From Chitinophagaceae bacterium (lineage in GTDB: Bacteria > Bacteroidota > Bacteroidia > Chitinophagales > Chitinophagaceae), in NCBI GenBank assembly GCA_025933775.1, contig JAICZH010000022.1, forward strand, positions 1 to 38,619: 38,619 nt of DNA, given 5' to 3'. This document shows, piece by piece, positions 7,855 to 15,651 of this stretch. The position numbers and the translations under genes were made by a program. Below the pieces are notes generated by a model. That model made no database searches. It worked only from the letters and a program-made list of their open reading frames with translations, and was not told where the DNA came from. Position 1 is the stretch's first letter, and every line of letters starts with the position of its first letter.

Positions 7855-8451
7855 TTAATCAGCCCTCATGTTGTTTAAATTTTGAAAAGTAAATTGCTTT
7901 ACCTGCGGAAAAAATTCATCATAACAATTTTTTAATTCAAAATAATTTTTATTAAAAATGATAAATGCAATATCTGATTCTTGTAAGTAAGCTGCTCGCC
8001 GAACCAATCCCTGAAAACTTTTTTTAATGCCTTCCTTAAATTGATAATTATAGAGCCAGTCCTGATGTTTCATATAAAAAAATAAATTCTGAAACGGAAC
8101 CGGTAATACAGTAAAATTATTTTCGAGCAAATGATACACTTGTTTTGAAAATTTTTTTAGGCCATTATATTCATCAAATTGTTTGGTATCGAGCGCAAGA
8201 AAATGATCGTAAACAATATCAACAAAAGCGCCGGAGTAAAGGCGATATGTTGATCTAAAAAATTTTTTTGCATTTGCAGTTGCCGGATGAGCATCAGTAA
8301 ATGCATCAATTAAGCGATGCAAATGCATTCCTTTTTGTATGCCTTCTGAATAATTAAATTTTGATTTTCCTTTTACAAAATCACTGATCATATTTCCTGC
8401 AAGAATATCCTTTTTATTAAAGGAAAGATATGCATGAGCCAAATAATTCAT
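7855..8451 (-). CDS. acpH: Acyl carrier protein phosphodiesterase (DUF479)
   Basis: The 198 residues match the AcpH/DUF479 family in length and motifs: MNYLAHAYLSF at the start, LAGNMISDFVKG (about 17-28), GMHLHRLIDAFTDAHP (about 41-56), and VDIVYDHFLA (about 77-86), which provide the His and Asp residues of the HD-like metal site. The family enzyme in E. coli removes 4'-phosphopantetheine from acyl carrier protein in the cytosol; several Bacteroidota paralogues have not been tested. The start ATG lies only four bases after a TATTTTTG box, which predicts a leaderless transcript. The gene is divergent from the 79-residue ORF. Confidence 0.9.
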   Translation of the reverse strand: MNYLAHAYLSFNKKDILAGNMISDFVKGKSKFNYSEGIQKGMHLHRLIDAFTDAHPATANAKKFFRSTYRLYSGAFVDIVYDHFLALDTKQFDEYNGLKKFSKQVYHLLENNFTVLPVPFQNLFFYMKHQDWLYNYQFKEGIKKSFQGLVRRAAYLQESDIAFIIFNKNYFELKNCYDEFFPQVKQFTFQNLNNMRAD

Positions 8452-8455
8452 AATT

Positions 8456-8463
8456 CAAAAATA
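8456..8463 (-). promoter_or_regulatory. -7 promoter box abutting acpH start
   Basis: TATTTTTG on the minus strand with only four bases before the ATG at 8451. This places the expected transcription start at or within a base or two of the start codon. Confidence 0.55.
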
Positions 8464-8551
8464 GCAGGATTCATTGTTAATGGCGGGTTATAAAAGTTTT
8501 ATTGGCATATAATTTTCTCTATAAAATATTATTCACTTTAAAATATTTTTT

Positions 8552-8791
8552 ATGGCAGATAAAGAACAAATAACCCAACCTTCAATGGGAAGTAATGAAT
8601 TGGGAACGGAAACAAATGATACAAATCTTAACAGTGGCGTTTCTGCCGGAACCGATACCCAGACGCATATTGCGGCAAAGAGCCATCACAAAAAAAATAA
8701 AAAAAATAAAAAAGTTAATGATGATGAAAAGATAATAAAAAATAAAAATGGCGAAAATGAATTTCTTCAACAAGGTGAAACAGACGAATAA
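8552..8791 (+). CDS. Small hydrophilic, lysine-rich hypothetical protein, 79 residues
   Basis: I do not recognise this gene. The product is low in complexity and probably disordered: a Thr/Asn/Ser-rich first half (NELGTETNDTNLNSGVSAG), then a Lys/His block (SHHKKNKKNKK) and an acidic/Asn-rich end. It has no Cys or Trp and no signal peptide. It sits 87 bases before a stress-type SDR and topoisomerase IB on the same strand, with a separate promoter box before the SDR. The composition suits a small nucleic-acid-associated or desiccation/stress protein, but that is only inference from composition and neighbours. Confidence 0.6.
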   Translation: MADKEQITQPSMGSNELGTETNDTNLNSGVSAGTDTQTHIAAKSHHKKNKKNKKVNDDEKIIKNKNGENEFLQQGETDE

Positions 8792-8837
8792 AAATTTTTA
8801 GTAAATATTAAAACATCCACCTGATTTTTTTTGCAAA

Positions 8838-8845
8838 TAAGTTTG
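8838..8845 (+). promoter_or_regulatory. Bacteroidota -7 promoter box
   Basis: TAAGTTTG matches TAnnTTTG and ends 33 bases before the ATG of the SDR gene at 8879. Confidence 0.4.
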
Positions 8846-8878
8846 TAGAATAATTTCCTCAAAGAAAAAAATTTATTT

Positions 8879-9742
8879 ATGCAAGCAAGCCCTAAAAAAG
8901 AAATTCAAAAACCGCAACAGCAAAAACATCCCGGTCTTCAAAAAAAAATGGATCCGCCTCCAAAGACTGACCCGGCGCCGCAATCAAAAAAAATGAAGGA
9001 TAAAATTTTGTTTATTACCGGCGCTGATAGCGGTATTGGCAAAGCGTGCGCTCTTCTGTTTGCGCAAGAAGGAGCTGATGTGTGCATTGTTTACCTGAAT
9101 GAGCATGAAGATGCTAAAGACACACAAAAAAAAATAGAAAAAGAATATGGAAGAAATTGTTTGTTGATTGCAGGCGATATCACCAATGAAAAATTTTGCA
9201 TAGATGCAATAAAGAAAACAATACAAAAATTTGGAAGAATTGATGTGCTCATAAATAATGCAGCCACACAATTTGAAAGTAAAACGCTGGAAAATATTTC
9301 AACTAAAAATTTAGTTACTACATTTTATACCAATATTATTTCGATGTTCTGGATTACGAAAGCTGCATTACCGTACATGAAAAAAGGGAGCGCAATTGTA
9401 AATACAACTTCTGTAACTGCTTATCGCGGCAGCCCTCAATTAATGGATTATTCTTCCACAAAAGGCGCCATCGTTTCATTTACGCGCAGCCTTAGCGCTA
9501 ATCTTAAAGAAAAAGAAATAAGAGTAAATGCTGTGGCTCCCGGACCCGTATGGACGCCATTAATTGTTGCATCCTTCGATCCAAAAAAAGTAGCGCAGCA
9601 TGGAAGCGGCGCACCAATGAAGCGTTCTGCCGAGCCTTCGGAAATTGCACCCTGCTATTTATTTTTAGCATGCAATGAAGATTCCGGTTATATGAGCGGC
9701 CAGGTATTACATCCCAACGGCGGTGAAATTGTGAATGGATAA
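8879..9742 (+). CDS. SDR family oxidoreductase, general-stress type (YhdF/YghA-like)
   Basis: The 287-residue protein has a Pro/Gln/Lys-rich N-terminal arm of about 40 residues (KPQQQKHPGL, KMDPPPKTDP) before the Rossmann core, a pattern seen in the YhdF/YghA stress subgroup. The cofactor motif is TGADSGIG (about 49-56). NNAA follows at mid-chain. The catalytic Ser lies in NTTSVTAY and the Tyr-x3-Lys in DYSSTKGA. VNAVAPGPVWTPL follows the active site. It should use NAD(P)H to reduce or oxidise a carbonyl/alcohol in the cytosol; the substrate is unknown. Eleven bases separate it from the topoisomerase gene, which implies one transcript. Confidence 0.93.
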   Translation: MQASPKKEIQKPQQQKHPGLQKKMDPPPKTDPAPQSKKMKDKILFITGADSGIGKACALLFAQEGADVCIVYLNEHEDAKDTQKKIEKEYGRNCLLIAGDITNEKFCIDAIKKTIQKFGRIDVLINNAATQFESKTLENISTKNLVTTFYTNIISMFWITKAALPYMKKGSAIVNTTSVTAYRGSPQLMDYSSTKGAIVSFTRSLSANLKEKEIRVNAVAPGPVWTPLIVASFDPKKVAQHGSGAPMKRSAEPSEIAPCYLFLACNEDSGYMSGQVLHPNGGEIVNG

Positions 9743-9753
9743 CTTTAAAAAAA

Positions 9754-10848
9754 ATGATGAGTGATAATTCTGATGAACTTCCTAAAATTTCAAAACGAAA
9801 ATTAAAAAGCATTGTAAAAGATGAAGAAAAAACGGCTATTGCCGCAAATCTTATTTATGTAAATGATAAAGAAATTGGTATTGAAAGGGAAAAAAACAAA
9901 GACAAATTTGAATATTATTATAAAGGCGAAAAAATAAAAGATGATGAAGAATTATTAAGAATAAAACATTTGGTAATACCTCCGGCATGGACAAAAGTAT
10001 GGATTTGTAAAAATGAAAATGGTCATTTGCAGGCCACAGGTTATGATACAAAAAATCGCAAACAATATCGCTATCATCCACATTGGAATTTATTACGCAA
10101 TCATACAAAATTTTACAACCTCTGCGAATTTGCAAAGTCGCTTCCGGCAATGCGTTTGCAAATTGAAAAAGATATTAGCGAACAAGGATTGCCTCTTAAA
10201 AAAGTTTTAGCTGCAATAGTGAGTTTAATGGAACGAACCAACATAAGAGTAGGCAATACTTTTTATGAAAAAACGTACGGCTCTTATGGATTAACTACTT
10301 TAAAAGATAAGCATGTAAAGTTTAAAGGCAATGGAGTAAGCTTTGCTTTTATTGGTAAAAAAGGAATTGCGCATAAAGTTTTACTGAAAAATAAAAAGCT
10401 GGCTGTCATTATAAAAAAATGCAGAGATGTGCCGGGCAAAGAATTATTTCAGTTTTATGATGAAGAAGATAATCATCATTCTATTGATTCAGGATTGGTA
10501 AATAATTATATCAGAGAAATAAGCCATGCAGATTTTACGGCAAAAGATTTCAGAACGTGGGCAGGCACAGTGCAGGCGTTTCTTGCATTAAAATCAATTG
10601 GCTGTTGCGATACTATTACTGAAACCAAAAGGGGAATTGTACAAGCATTGGATATTGTTTCAGAGCATTTGGGCAATACGCGAACCGTTTGTAAAAAATA
10701 TTATGTGCATCCGCTGATTCTTTCTTTGTACGAAAGTAAAAAGCTTGAAAAATATATGAAAGATTTGGATGCAATGGAATCCGATGATAATAAAAATGAT
10801 CTTGCACCTGAAGAAAAAATTGTTTTAAAAATTTTGGAATCCAATTAA
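9754..10848 (+). CDS. DNA topoisomerase IB (poxvirus/bacterial type)
   Basis: This enzyme relaxes supercoils by cutting one strand through a 3'-phosphotyrosine link. The 364 residues carry the N-terminal domain (KHLVIPPAWTKVWIC, about 71-85; GYDTKNRKQYRYHP, about 96-109) and the catalytic domain. Arg165 lies in RTNIRVGN, a Lys in HVKFKGNG (about 187-194), Arg267 in KDFRTWAGT, Asn308 in HLGNTRTVC, and nucleophile Tyr317 in KKYYVHP. The Asn replaces the His of viral enzymes, as in known bacterial TopIB proteins. Two ATG codons (9754, 9757) start the frame. Sits downstream of the stress-type SDR, consistent with a DNA-damage or stress role that is inferred from context. Confidence 0.95.
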   Translation: MMSDNSDELPKISKRKLKSIVKDEEKTAIAANLIYVNDKEIGIEREKNKDKFEYYYKGEKIKDDEELLRIKHLVIPPAWTKVWICKNENGHLQATGYDTKNRKQYRYHPHWNLLRNHTKFYNLCEFAKSLPAMRLQIEKDISEQGLPLKKVLAAIVSLMERTNIRVGNTFYEKTYGSYGLTTLKDKHVKFKGNGVSFAFIGKKGIAHKVLLKNKKLAVIIKKCRDVPGKELFQFYDEEDNHHSIDSGLVNNYIREISHADFTAKDFRTWAGTVQAFLALKSIGCCDTITETKRGIVQALDIVSEHLGNTRTVCKKYYVHPLILSLYESKKLEKYMKDLDAMESDDNKNDLAPEEKIVLKILESN

Positions 10849-10851
10849 ATA

Positions 10852-10859
10852 TATTTTTG
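10852..10859 (+). promoter_or_regulatory. Bacteroidota -7 promoter box
   Basis: TATTTTTG ends 15 bases before the ATG at 10875. A TTTG at 10833-10836 is 15 bases upstream, shorter than the usual -33 spacing. Confidence 0.5.
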
Positions 10860-10874
10860 TAAAAATTGTCGCTC

Positions 10875-11828
10875 ATGTTTTCTATTAAAAAAAAAGAAGA
10901 AGATGGTTTTGAAAAATTTATTTTAAAAGATGTTGATTCCAACACGGTTGCTGTAATACTTCCTGCATGTGGCGCGGTTCTTCATGCATTTGAAATAAAT
11001 AGAGGTAATAATATAAATGTAATTGAAAGTTACACTTCAGCAAATGATTTTAAAAATAATTTTGTAACAAAAGGATTTTTAGGCGCTAAGCTTTCACCGT
11101 TTGTTTGCAGGTTGAAAAATGGTACATATCGTTTTGGAGAAAGAAAATATAGGTTTGAAAATTTTTATCTTGGCAAGCATGCGTTGCATGGAAAATTATA
11201 CAATAAATCATTTACCGTTACTGCAGAAACTGCCAATGAATTACACGCATCCGTAACTATGAAATATGAATACAGAGCAGAAGATAAAGGGTATCCGTTT
11301 AATTATGATTGCATCGTTACGTGGCAATTGGATAAAGAAAATTCACTTTCAGTAATCACTGAATGTATTAATAAAGATGAAGGATTAATTCCCATGCAGG
11401 ATGGATGGCATCCATATTTTAATTTGGGCAATAAGGTTGATGAATTACAATTGGAATTTCAATCGAAAGAAATGGTAGAGTTCAATAGTGAATTATTGCC
11501 TACACAAAATCTTATTAAGTATGCTGAATTTAATTCTTTAAAAAAAATTGGCGATATAAATTTGGATAATTGCTTCACATTAAATTTAGAAACCTGCCAG
11601 CCCATGTGCGTTTTGCGCAACCCATTCAAAAAAATAGAAATACAAATTCATCCCGAAAAATCATATCCGTATTTGCAAATTTATATTCCGCCACATCGCA
11701 AAAGTATTGCCATAGAAAATATAAGCGGTGCGCCCGATGCATTTAATAACGAGATGGGATTTATTACACTTGAGCCGGAAGAATCTGCTTTATTTAAAAC
11801 AAGTTATAAGATAAAATTTCTAGAATAA
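10875..11828 (+). CDS. Aldose 1-epimerase (mutarotase) family protein
   Basis: The protein interconverts alpha and beta anomers of an aldose in the cytosol. I start it at ATG 10875 (317 residues, MFSIKKKEEDGF) rather than the TTG at 10866, because the -7 box ends at 10859 and the TTG would lie about at the transcription start. Family landmarks are AKLSPFVCRLKNGTYRFG (about 73-90), GKHALHGKLY with the first active-site His, DGWHPYFNLG with the second His (about 177-186), NLDNCFTLN, and a late ENISGAPDAFNN with LEPEES, which holds the catalytic Glu. It has no signal peptide. It ends 25 bases from a convergent HD gene and is likely a single-gene unit. Confidence 0.9.
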   Translation: MFSIKKKEEDGFEKFILKDVDSNTVAVILPACGAVLHAFEINRGNNINVIESYTSANDFKNNFVTKGFLGAKLSPFVCRLKNGTYRFGERKYRFENFYLGKHALHGKLYNKSFTVTAETANELHASVTMKYEYRAEDKGYPFNYDCIVTWQLDKENSLSVITECINKDEGLIPMQDGWHPYFNLGNKVDELQLEFQSKEMVEFNSELLPTQNLIKYAEFNSLKKIGDINLDNCFTLNLETCQPMCVLRNPFKKIEIQIHPEKSYPYLQIYIPPHRKSIAIENISGAPDAFNNEMGFITLEPEESALFKTSYKIKFLE

Positions 11829-11853
11829 GATTAACTCGTTTTTTTTAAACAAG

Positions 11854-12444
11854 TTATTGTGAAGGCGATGTCAATTCATTTATTTTTTTAAGATGTTGTT
11901 GTTTTACGTGCTCACGGTTTTTTCGGCTGAAAGCGGTATGATATTGATGTTTCTCTAAAAATTTTTTTTGAATAAGATTCCATTTTTTTTCATCATGCAG
12001 GTTTGCATACATTTTCATTTCTTCAAATAAAGTATTGCTTATTTTTTCAAAATCATCGCGGCCAAGATAATCGAGGTCGGCATCGCAAATTATTTTTTCT
12101 GAAAGGGTTTTCGGGCTTTGCGGTATTTGAGTGGCCATTATCATTTGGCATACTTTTTCAATTTCTTTATTACTGTATCTGAATCCGGGCAAATATTTTT
12201 TTGCCATTTCACATCCTTCTTCTTCATGGTTTTTATATAACATGGTAAAGCCTGCATCGTGATATAAAACGGCAATTCTTAATAACCTTATTTCATCTGG
12301 AGATAAATTTTCTTCATGAGCAATTTTCATTGCGGCATTTAAAACATCAAGCGTATGATGTAAGCCATGATAAAAAAGATTGCCCGGTAATTCATTTTTT
12401 AATTTTTGGAGAATGAATTTTTCTTCGGGAGAATATTTATTCAA
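11854..12444 (-). CDS. HD domain phosphohydrolase
   Basis: The 196-residue cytosolic protein has an intact HD metal site: YHGLHHTLDV (His26/His30 region), LYHDAGF with His62-Asp63, and CDADLDYLGRDDF with the last Asp (about 118-130). This matches the HD superfamily of phosphatases and phosphodiesterases, including YpgQ/YedJ-like enzymes; the substrate cannot be told. The likely start is TTG at 12444 (NKYSPEEKF), because no in-frame ATG lies nearer and the upstream sequence runs into the stop region of the sialate esterase gene. The 48-base gap on the same strand suggests co-transcription with that gene. Confidence 0.85.
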   Translation of the reverse strand: MNKYSPEEKFILQKLKNELPGNLFYHGLHHTLDVLNAAMKIAHEENLSPDEIRLLRIAVLYHDAGFTMLYKNHEEEGCEMAKKYLPGFRYSNKEIEKVCQMIMATQIPQSPKTLSEKIICDADLDYLGRDDFEKISNTLFEEMKMYANLHDEKKWNLIQKKFLEKHQYHTAFSRKNREHVKQQHLKKINELTSPSQ

Positions 12445-12492
12445 AGGATTTTTATTAAACGTTATAAATAAAAACGCATCATATCGGCCAAA

Positions 12493-13917
12493 TTATTTAT
12501 TTACAAATGTATTTATATCATTCCAATCATCCGTGCGAAAAAGATTTGCAGGCAATCCTTCTTTGTTAAATAATTCCGCCATGGAAGAATTGGTAAAATT
12601 AAAACGAACCGCTACGGGATTACTTATATTTTTATTCCACACTATTACAGAACTGCCTTCGATTTTTGCATCGGCAGGCATAAAAATTTTATCTGCTCCC
12701 GCAATATAAAAACCTTTTACTGTATCGCTTTTACGCATTAATCCTTTTTCTGCATTTGAAAAATTTATTTTTATTTTTCCTTTTTCAATTTCCATATTTT
12801 TATATATGGGATATTGATGCGGTAAATTATTTTTTTTATAAGTCTCCGCCAGCGCAAGATTAGCAAGCCGGTAACCCACATCTTTTTTATCTTTCGGATG
12901 AATGTTATTAATATCATCTACCAGGTCACTTACCACCACCATACCTGTATTGGGCAACGATAAAGTTTGCGTTTGCGCTTCCTGCAATAACGGCCCCGAA
13001 ATATTATTTCCGTACCCGGCATAAGGAGCTATTTGCACAAAATAAAATGGAAAATTTTTATGCCACGCCTGTCGCCACGATTGTATCATCGTTGCAAAAA
13101 GCTGGTGATAAGTAAGCGCTGTTGTAATATTGGCTTCGCCCTGATACCAAATTACCCCGGCGATTGAAAAATTAGTAAGGGGATAAATCATTGCATTAAA
13201 TGTAACCGATGGTTTTACAGGCCACCATGCACTTTCTTTTAAACTATCTGCTGCATTTTTTAAAATAATATTATTTTCTACAGAATCTTTTGGCGTCCAT
13301 ACTTCAGCGGGAGTGCCGCCCCAGCTTGCTTCTATAAGGCCTACCGGCGTTGATAAAACCTGTTGCAATTTTAATCCGAAAAAATAGGCTGCCAGACTGA
13401 ATGTTTTCAAATCTTCGGGATTGCATACCACCCAAAACCCTTTTGCATCATCTTGCGGATAGCTTGCCGTGAGTTTTGGAATATGAAAAAACCGCATGCT
13501 TTGATTGGGCGAATGCGCAATAACATTATCATATTGTTTTATTCCCCAACTGTAACTCATTTCCATGTTGCTTTGGCCGCTGCATACCCACACTTCTCCA
13601 ATTAAAATATCTTCAATAATAATTTTATTGTTTCCATTTATGGTAAGTGTGTAAGGACCGCCTGCAGCGGGCGTTTTAACCGTTAGTATCCATTTTGCGT
13701 CATGCGATCCTTTCGCATTGTAAGTTGTGGTATCCCATCCGGTAGTTATTTTTATTTTTTCTCCCGGCTCGCTCCATCCCCAAATTTTTACTTCACTATT
13801 TTGCTGCAACACCATGTGGTTGCTTATAATTGCCGGCAATCGTACATCTGCGTTGGATTGTAATGCTGCAACATTTATTATAATTATTAAAAAAAAAGTG
13901 CGCAAAATATTTTTCAT
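12493..13917 (-). CDS. Sialate O-acetylesterase, exported SGNH-type
   Basis: The 474-residue protein begins with a Sec signal peptide (ILRTFFLIIIINVAALQSNA, cleavage near residue 23). The mature part has an N-terminal beta domain (RLPAIISNHMVLQQ, then VKIWGWSEPGE), then the SGNH esterase core. The nucleophile is Ser116 in CSGQSNME, followed by AYFFGLKL, ASWGGTPAEVW and the conserved IWYQGEANI block. HPKDKKDVGYRLANLAL near the C-terminus holds the catalytic Asp/His pair. The family removes O-acetyl groups from sialic acid or plant polysaccharides in the periplasm. A GH29 fucosidase lies about 5 kb away, which fits a capacity to use complex glycans, though they are not one locus. Confidence 0.9.
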   Translation of the reverse strand: MKNILRTFFLIIIINVAALQSNADVRLPAIISNHMVLQQNSEVKIWGWSEPGEKIKITTGWDTTTYNAKGSHDAKWILTVKTPAAGGPYTLTINGNNKIIIEDILIGEVWVCSGQSNMEMSYSWGIKQYDNVIAHSPNQSMRFFHIPKLTASYPQDDAKGFWVVCNPEDLKTFSLAAYFFGLKLQQVLSTPVGLIEASWGGTPAEVWTPKDSVENNIILKNAADSLKESAWWPVKPSVTFNAMIYPLTNFSIAGVIWYQGEANITTALTYHQLFATMIQSWRQAWHKNFPFYFVQIAPYAGYGNNISGPLLQEAQTQTLSLPNTGMVVVSDLVDDINNIHPKDKKDVGYRLANLALAETYKKNNLPHQYPIYKNMEIEKGKIKINFSNAEKGLMRKSDTVKGFYIAGADKIFMPADAKIEGSSVIVWNKNISNPVAVRFNFTNSSMAELFNKEGLPANLFRTDDWNDINTFVNK

Positions 13918-14052
13918 TTTTTGAAAGTAAGAATTTATTAAGAAAGTTTTTTAAAATGATTTTTGAAACATCGTGAATGAAAAGTGAATAAACCAATCAT
14001 GTTTGTATAACGGTCATGCATACACGAAAATTTATTTTACGTAGTTACATGA

Positions 14053-15453
14053 TCACCTCAATCTTAGCTCCGCTATACATTCAATGTGATGGGTATGCGG
14101 AAACATATCAACGGGCTGTAATTTTTTAACAGAAAATTTTTCATGGAGTAATTGTAAGTCTCTTGCCTGCGTGGCAACATTGCAGCTAACATACACAATT
14201 TTTTCAGGAGCAATTTCAATAATTTTATTTATCAGTTTTTCGTGAAGCCCCGCCCTTGGCGGATCTACAACTATCACATCGGGCTTTCCATGCAAATAAA
14301 AAAATGCATCATTGCATATTTCAATAACATCACCGCAAAAAAATGATGCATGATTAATATTATTTATTGCTGCATTTTCATTGGCATCCTTTATGGCATC
14401 TTCAATTACATCCACGCCAATTATTTTTTTGGCATGTTTGCTTAAAAAAATTCCGATGCTGCCCGTGCCGCAATACAAATCATATACAATTTCATTCCCA
14501 TTCAATGCAGCAAAATCATTTACAACATTATATAATTTTTCTGCCTGCATGGTATTCGTCTGAAAAAAAGATTTTGGGGAAATTTTAAAATTAAAATTTC
14601 CTAACTTTTCAATAATATATCCTTTGCCGGTTACAATATTTGTTGCCACATCATAAATAGTGTCGTTCCATTTTGTATTTATTGTATAAAGCAATGTTGT
14701 AATTGAAGGAACTTTTTCAAGCAGATGATTACAGATTTTTTCTCTTTCTTTTTTATCATCGTAACCAAATACAATATTTACCAAAAGGCCGCCAGCAGTG
14801 GAATTGCGAATAATGATATTTCTCAGCCAGCCTTTATGTTCTTTTATATCATAATAGCTATAATTATTTTTTACAGAAAAATCACGCAATGTATTCCTGA
14901 TACTATTATTCACATCATCCATCAGCCAGCATTCAGTAATGTCAATAATTTTATCGTAAAGTTTTGGAACATGATAACCGAGTGCGCCACCGGGCCATGC
15001 ATCATCATGCAATTCTTTTAATTGGTGCGGCGTTAAAAATTTTTTTTTGCTGAAAGTAAATTCAAGTTTGTTTCTGTAATGAATTATTTTTTCAGAACCG
15101 ATGATTGGCAACATGGAAATTGTAAGCTTTCCGATTCGTTTAAAAGCATCTGCGGCTTCCTGTTGTTTATATTCCAATTGTTTTTCGTATGGAAGCATTT
15201 GCCATTTGCATCCGCCACAAATGGTAAAATGAATACAAAATGGGTCAGCTCTTTCTTCGCTGAATTTTTTTATTACAATCGCTTTTCCATCTGCCCAGTC
15301 TTTTTTATTTTTTGTGATAAGTACATCAGCAACATCGCCCGGCACCGCACCTTCTACAAAAACAACTTTGCCTTCAAAACGCCCAAGTGCTTTGCCTTCG
15401 GCAGCATAGTCCGTGATTGTAAAATTTTCAAGTATAATTTTTTTTCGTTTCAA
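14053..15453 (-). CDS. rlmD: 23S rRNA (uracil-5-)-methyltransferase RlmD
   Basis: The 466 residues fit the RumA/RlmD family of SAM-dependent enzymes that make m5U in 23S rRNA. An N-terminal TRAM domain (about 6-62, GRFEGKVVFVEGAVPGD) is followed by the iron-sulfur ligands Cys73, Cys79 and Cys82 in FCIHFTICGGCKW, and a fourth Cys in ITECWLMDD. The methyltransferase part contains SFFQTNTMQAE, DLYCGTGSIGIF for SAM, VVDPPRAGLHEKL and the nucleophile Cys in YVSCNVATQARDL. The start codon is TTG at 15453; no in-frame ATG is available upstream. A TATTTTTA box lies five bases away, which suggests a leaderless message starting with TTG. Could alternatively be the RlmC/RlmCD paralogue. Confidence 0.95.
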   Translation of the reverse strand: MKRKKIILENFTITDYAAEGKALGRFEGKVVFVEGAVPGDVADVLITKNKKDWADGKAIVIKKFSEERADPFCIHFTICGGCKWQMLPYEKQLEYKQQEAADAFKRIGKLTISMLPIIGSEKIIHYRNKLEFTFSKKKFLTPHQLKELHDDAWPGGALGYHVPKLYDKIIDITECWLMDDVNNSIRNTLRDFSVKNNYSYYDIKEHKGWLRNIIIRNSTAGGLLVNIVFGYDDKKEREKICNHLLEKVPSITTLLYTINTKWNDTIYDVATNIVTGKGYIIEKLGNFNFKISPKSFFQTNTMQAEKLYNVVNDFAALNGNEIVYDLYCGTGSIGIFLSKHAKKIIGVDVIEDAIKDANENAAINNINHASFFCGDVIEICNDAFFYLHGKPDVIVVDPPRAGLHEKLINKIIEIAPEKIVYVSCNVATQARDLQLLHEKFSVKKLQPVDMFPHTHHIECIAELRLR

Positions 15454-15458
15454 GTTTG

Positions 15459-15466
15459 TAAAAATA
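15459..15466 (-). promoter_or_regulatory. Variant -7 box upstream of rlmD
   Basis: Minus strand TATTTTTA (then C), five bases before the TTG start. Same nonamer as upstream of ligA and hflX. Confidence 0.4.
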
Positions 15467-15490
15467 CTTTATTGTATATTTTCATTTCAT

Positions 15491-15566
15491 GCAAAGTCGC
15501 AAAAGATGGTAAGGGCGCTAATTTTTTCTTTGCAAACTTAATTTTCTTGCCGCCTTAGCGTGAGAT
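15491..15566. repeat. Degenerate GCAAAG/CTTTGC-type intergenic repeat
   Basis: The spacer between rlmD and the TlpA-like gene contains GCAAAGTCGCAAAAG, then TTTTTTCTTTGCAAAC, then CGCCTTAGCGTGAGA. This looks like a decayed copy of the interspersed GCAAAG-n-CGCAAAG / CTTTGCG-CTTAGCGTGA repeat that I recall from Bacteroidota and other environmental genomes. It can fold back through GCAAAG/CTTTGC. No ORF crosses it. Family membership is from memory and not tested. Confidence 0.45.
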
Positions 15567-15624
15567 AAGTTTAAACAAAAATGTTAAGTATTTTGCATCG
15601 TTATTACTTTTTAATCAATTTAAA

Positions 15625-15632
15625 TATTTTTG
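15625..15632 (+). promoter_or_regulatory. Bacteroidota -7 promoter box
   Basis: TATTTTTG ends 19 bases before the ATG at 15652. Confidence 0.5.
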
Positions 15633-15651
15633 TTCCCTATTAAAAAAATAA

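Noticed and set aside
10866-10874. TTG start of the aldose epimerase three codons upstream of ATG
   Set aside because: It would fall about at the transcription start predicted by the -7 box; ATG 10875 fits better.
14367-15558. Long open frames on the plus strand opposite rlmD
   Set aside because: They lie antisense to a clear full-length RlmD, encode improbable His/Phe/Ile-rich chains and have no promoter or homology.
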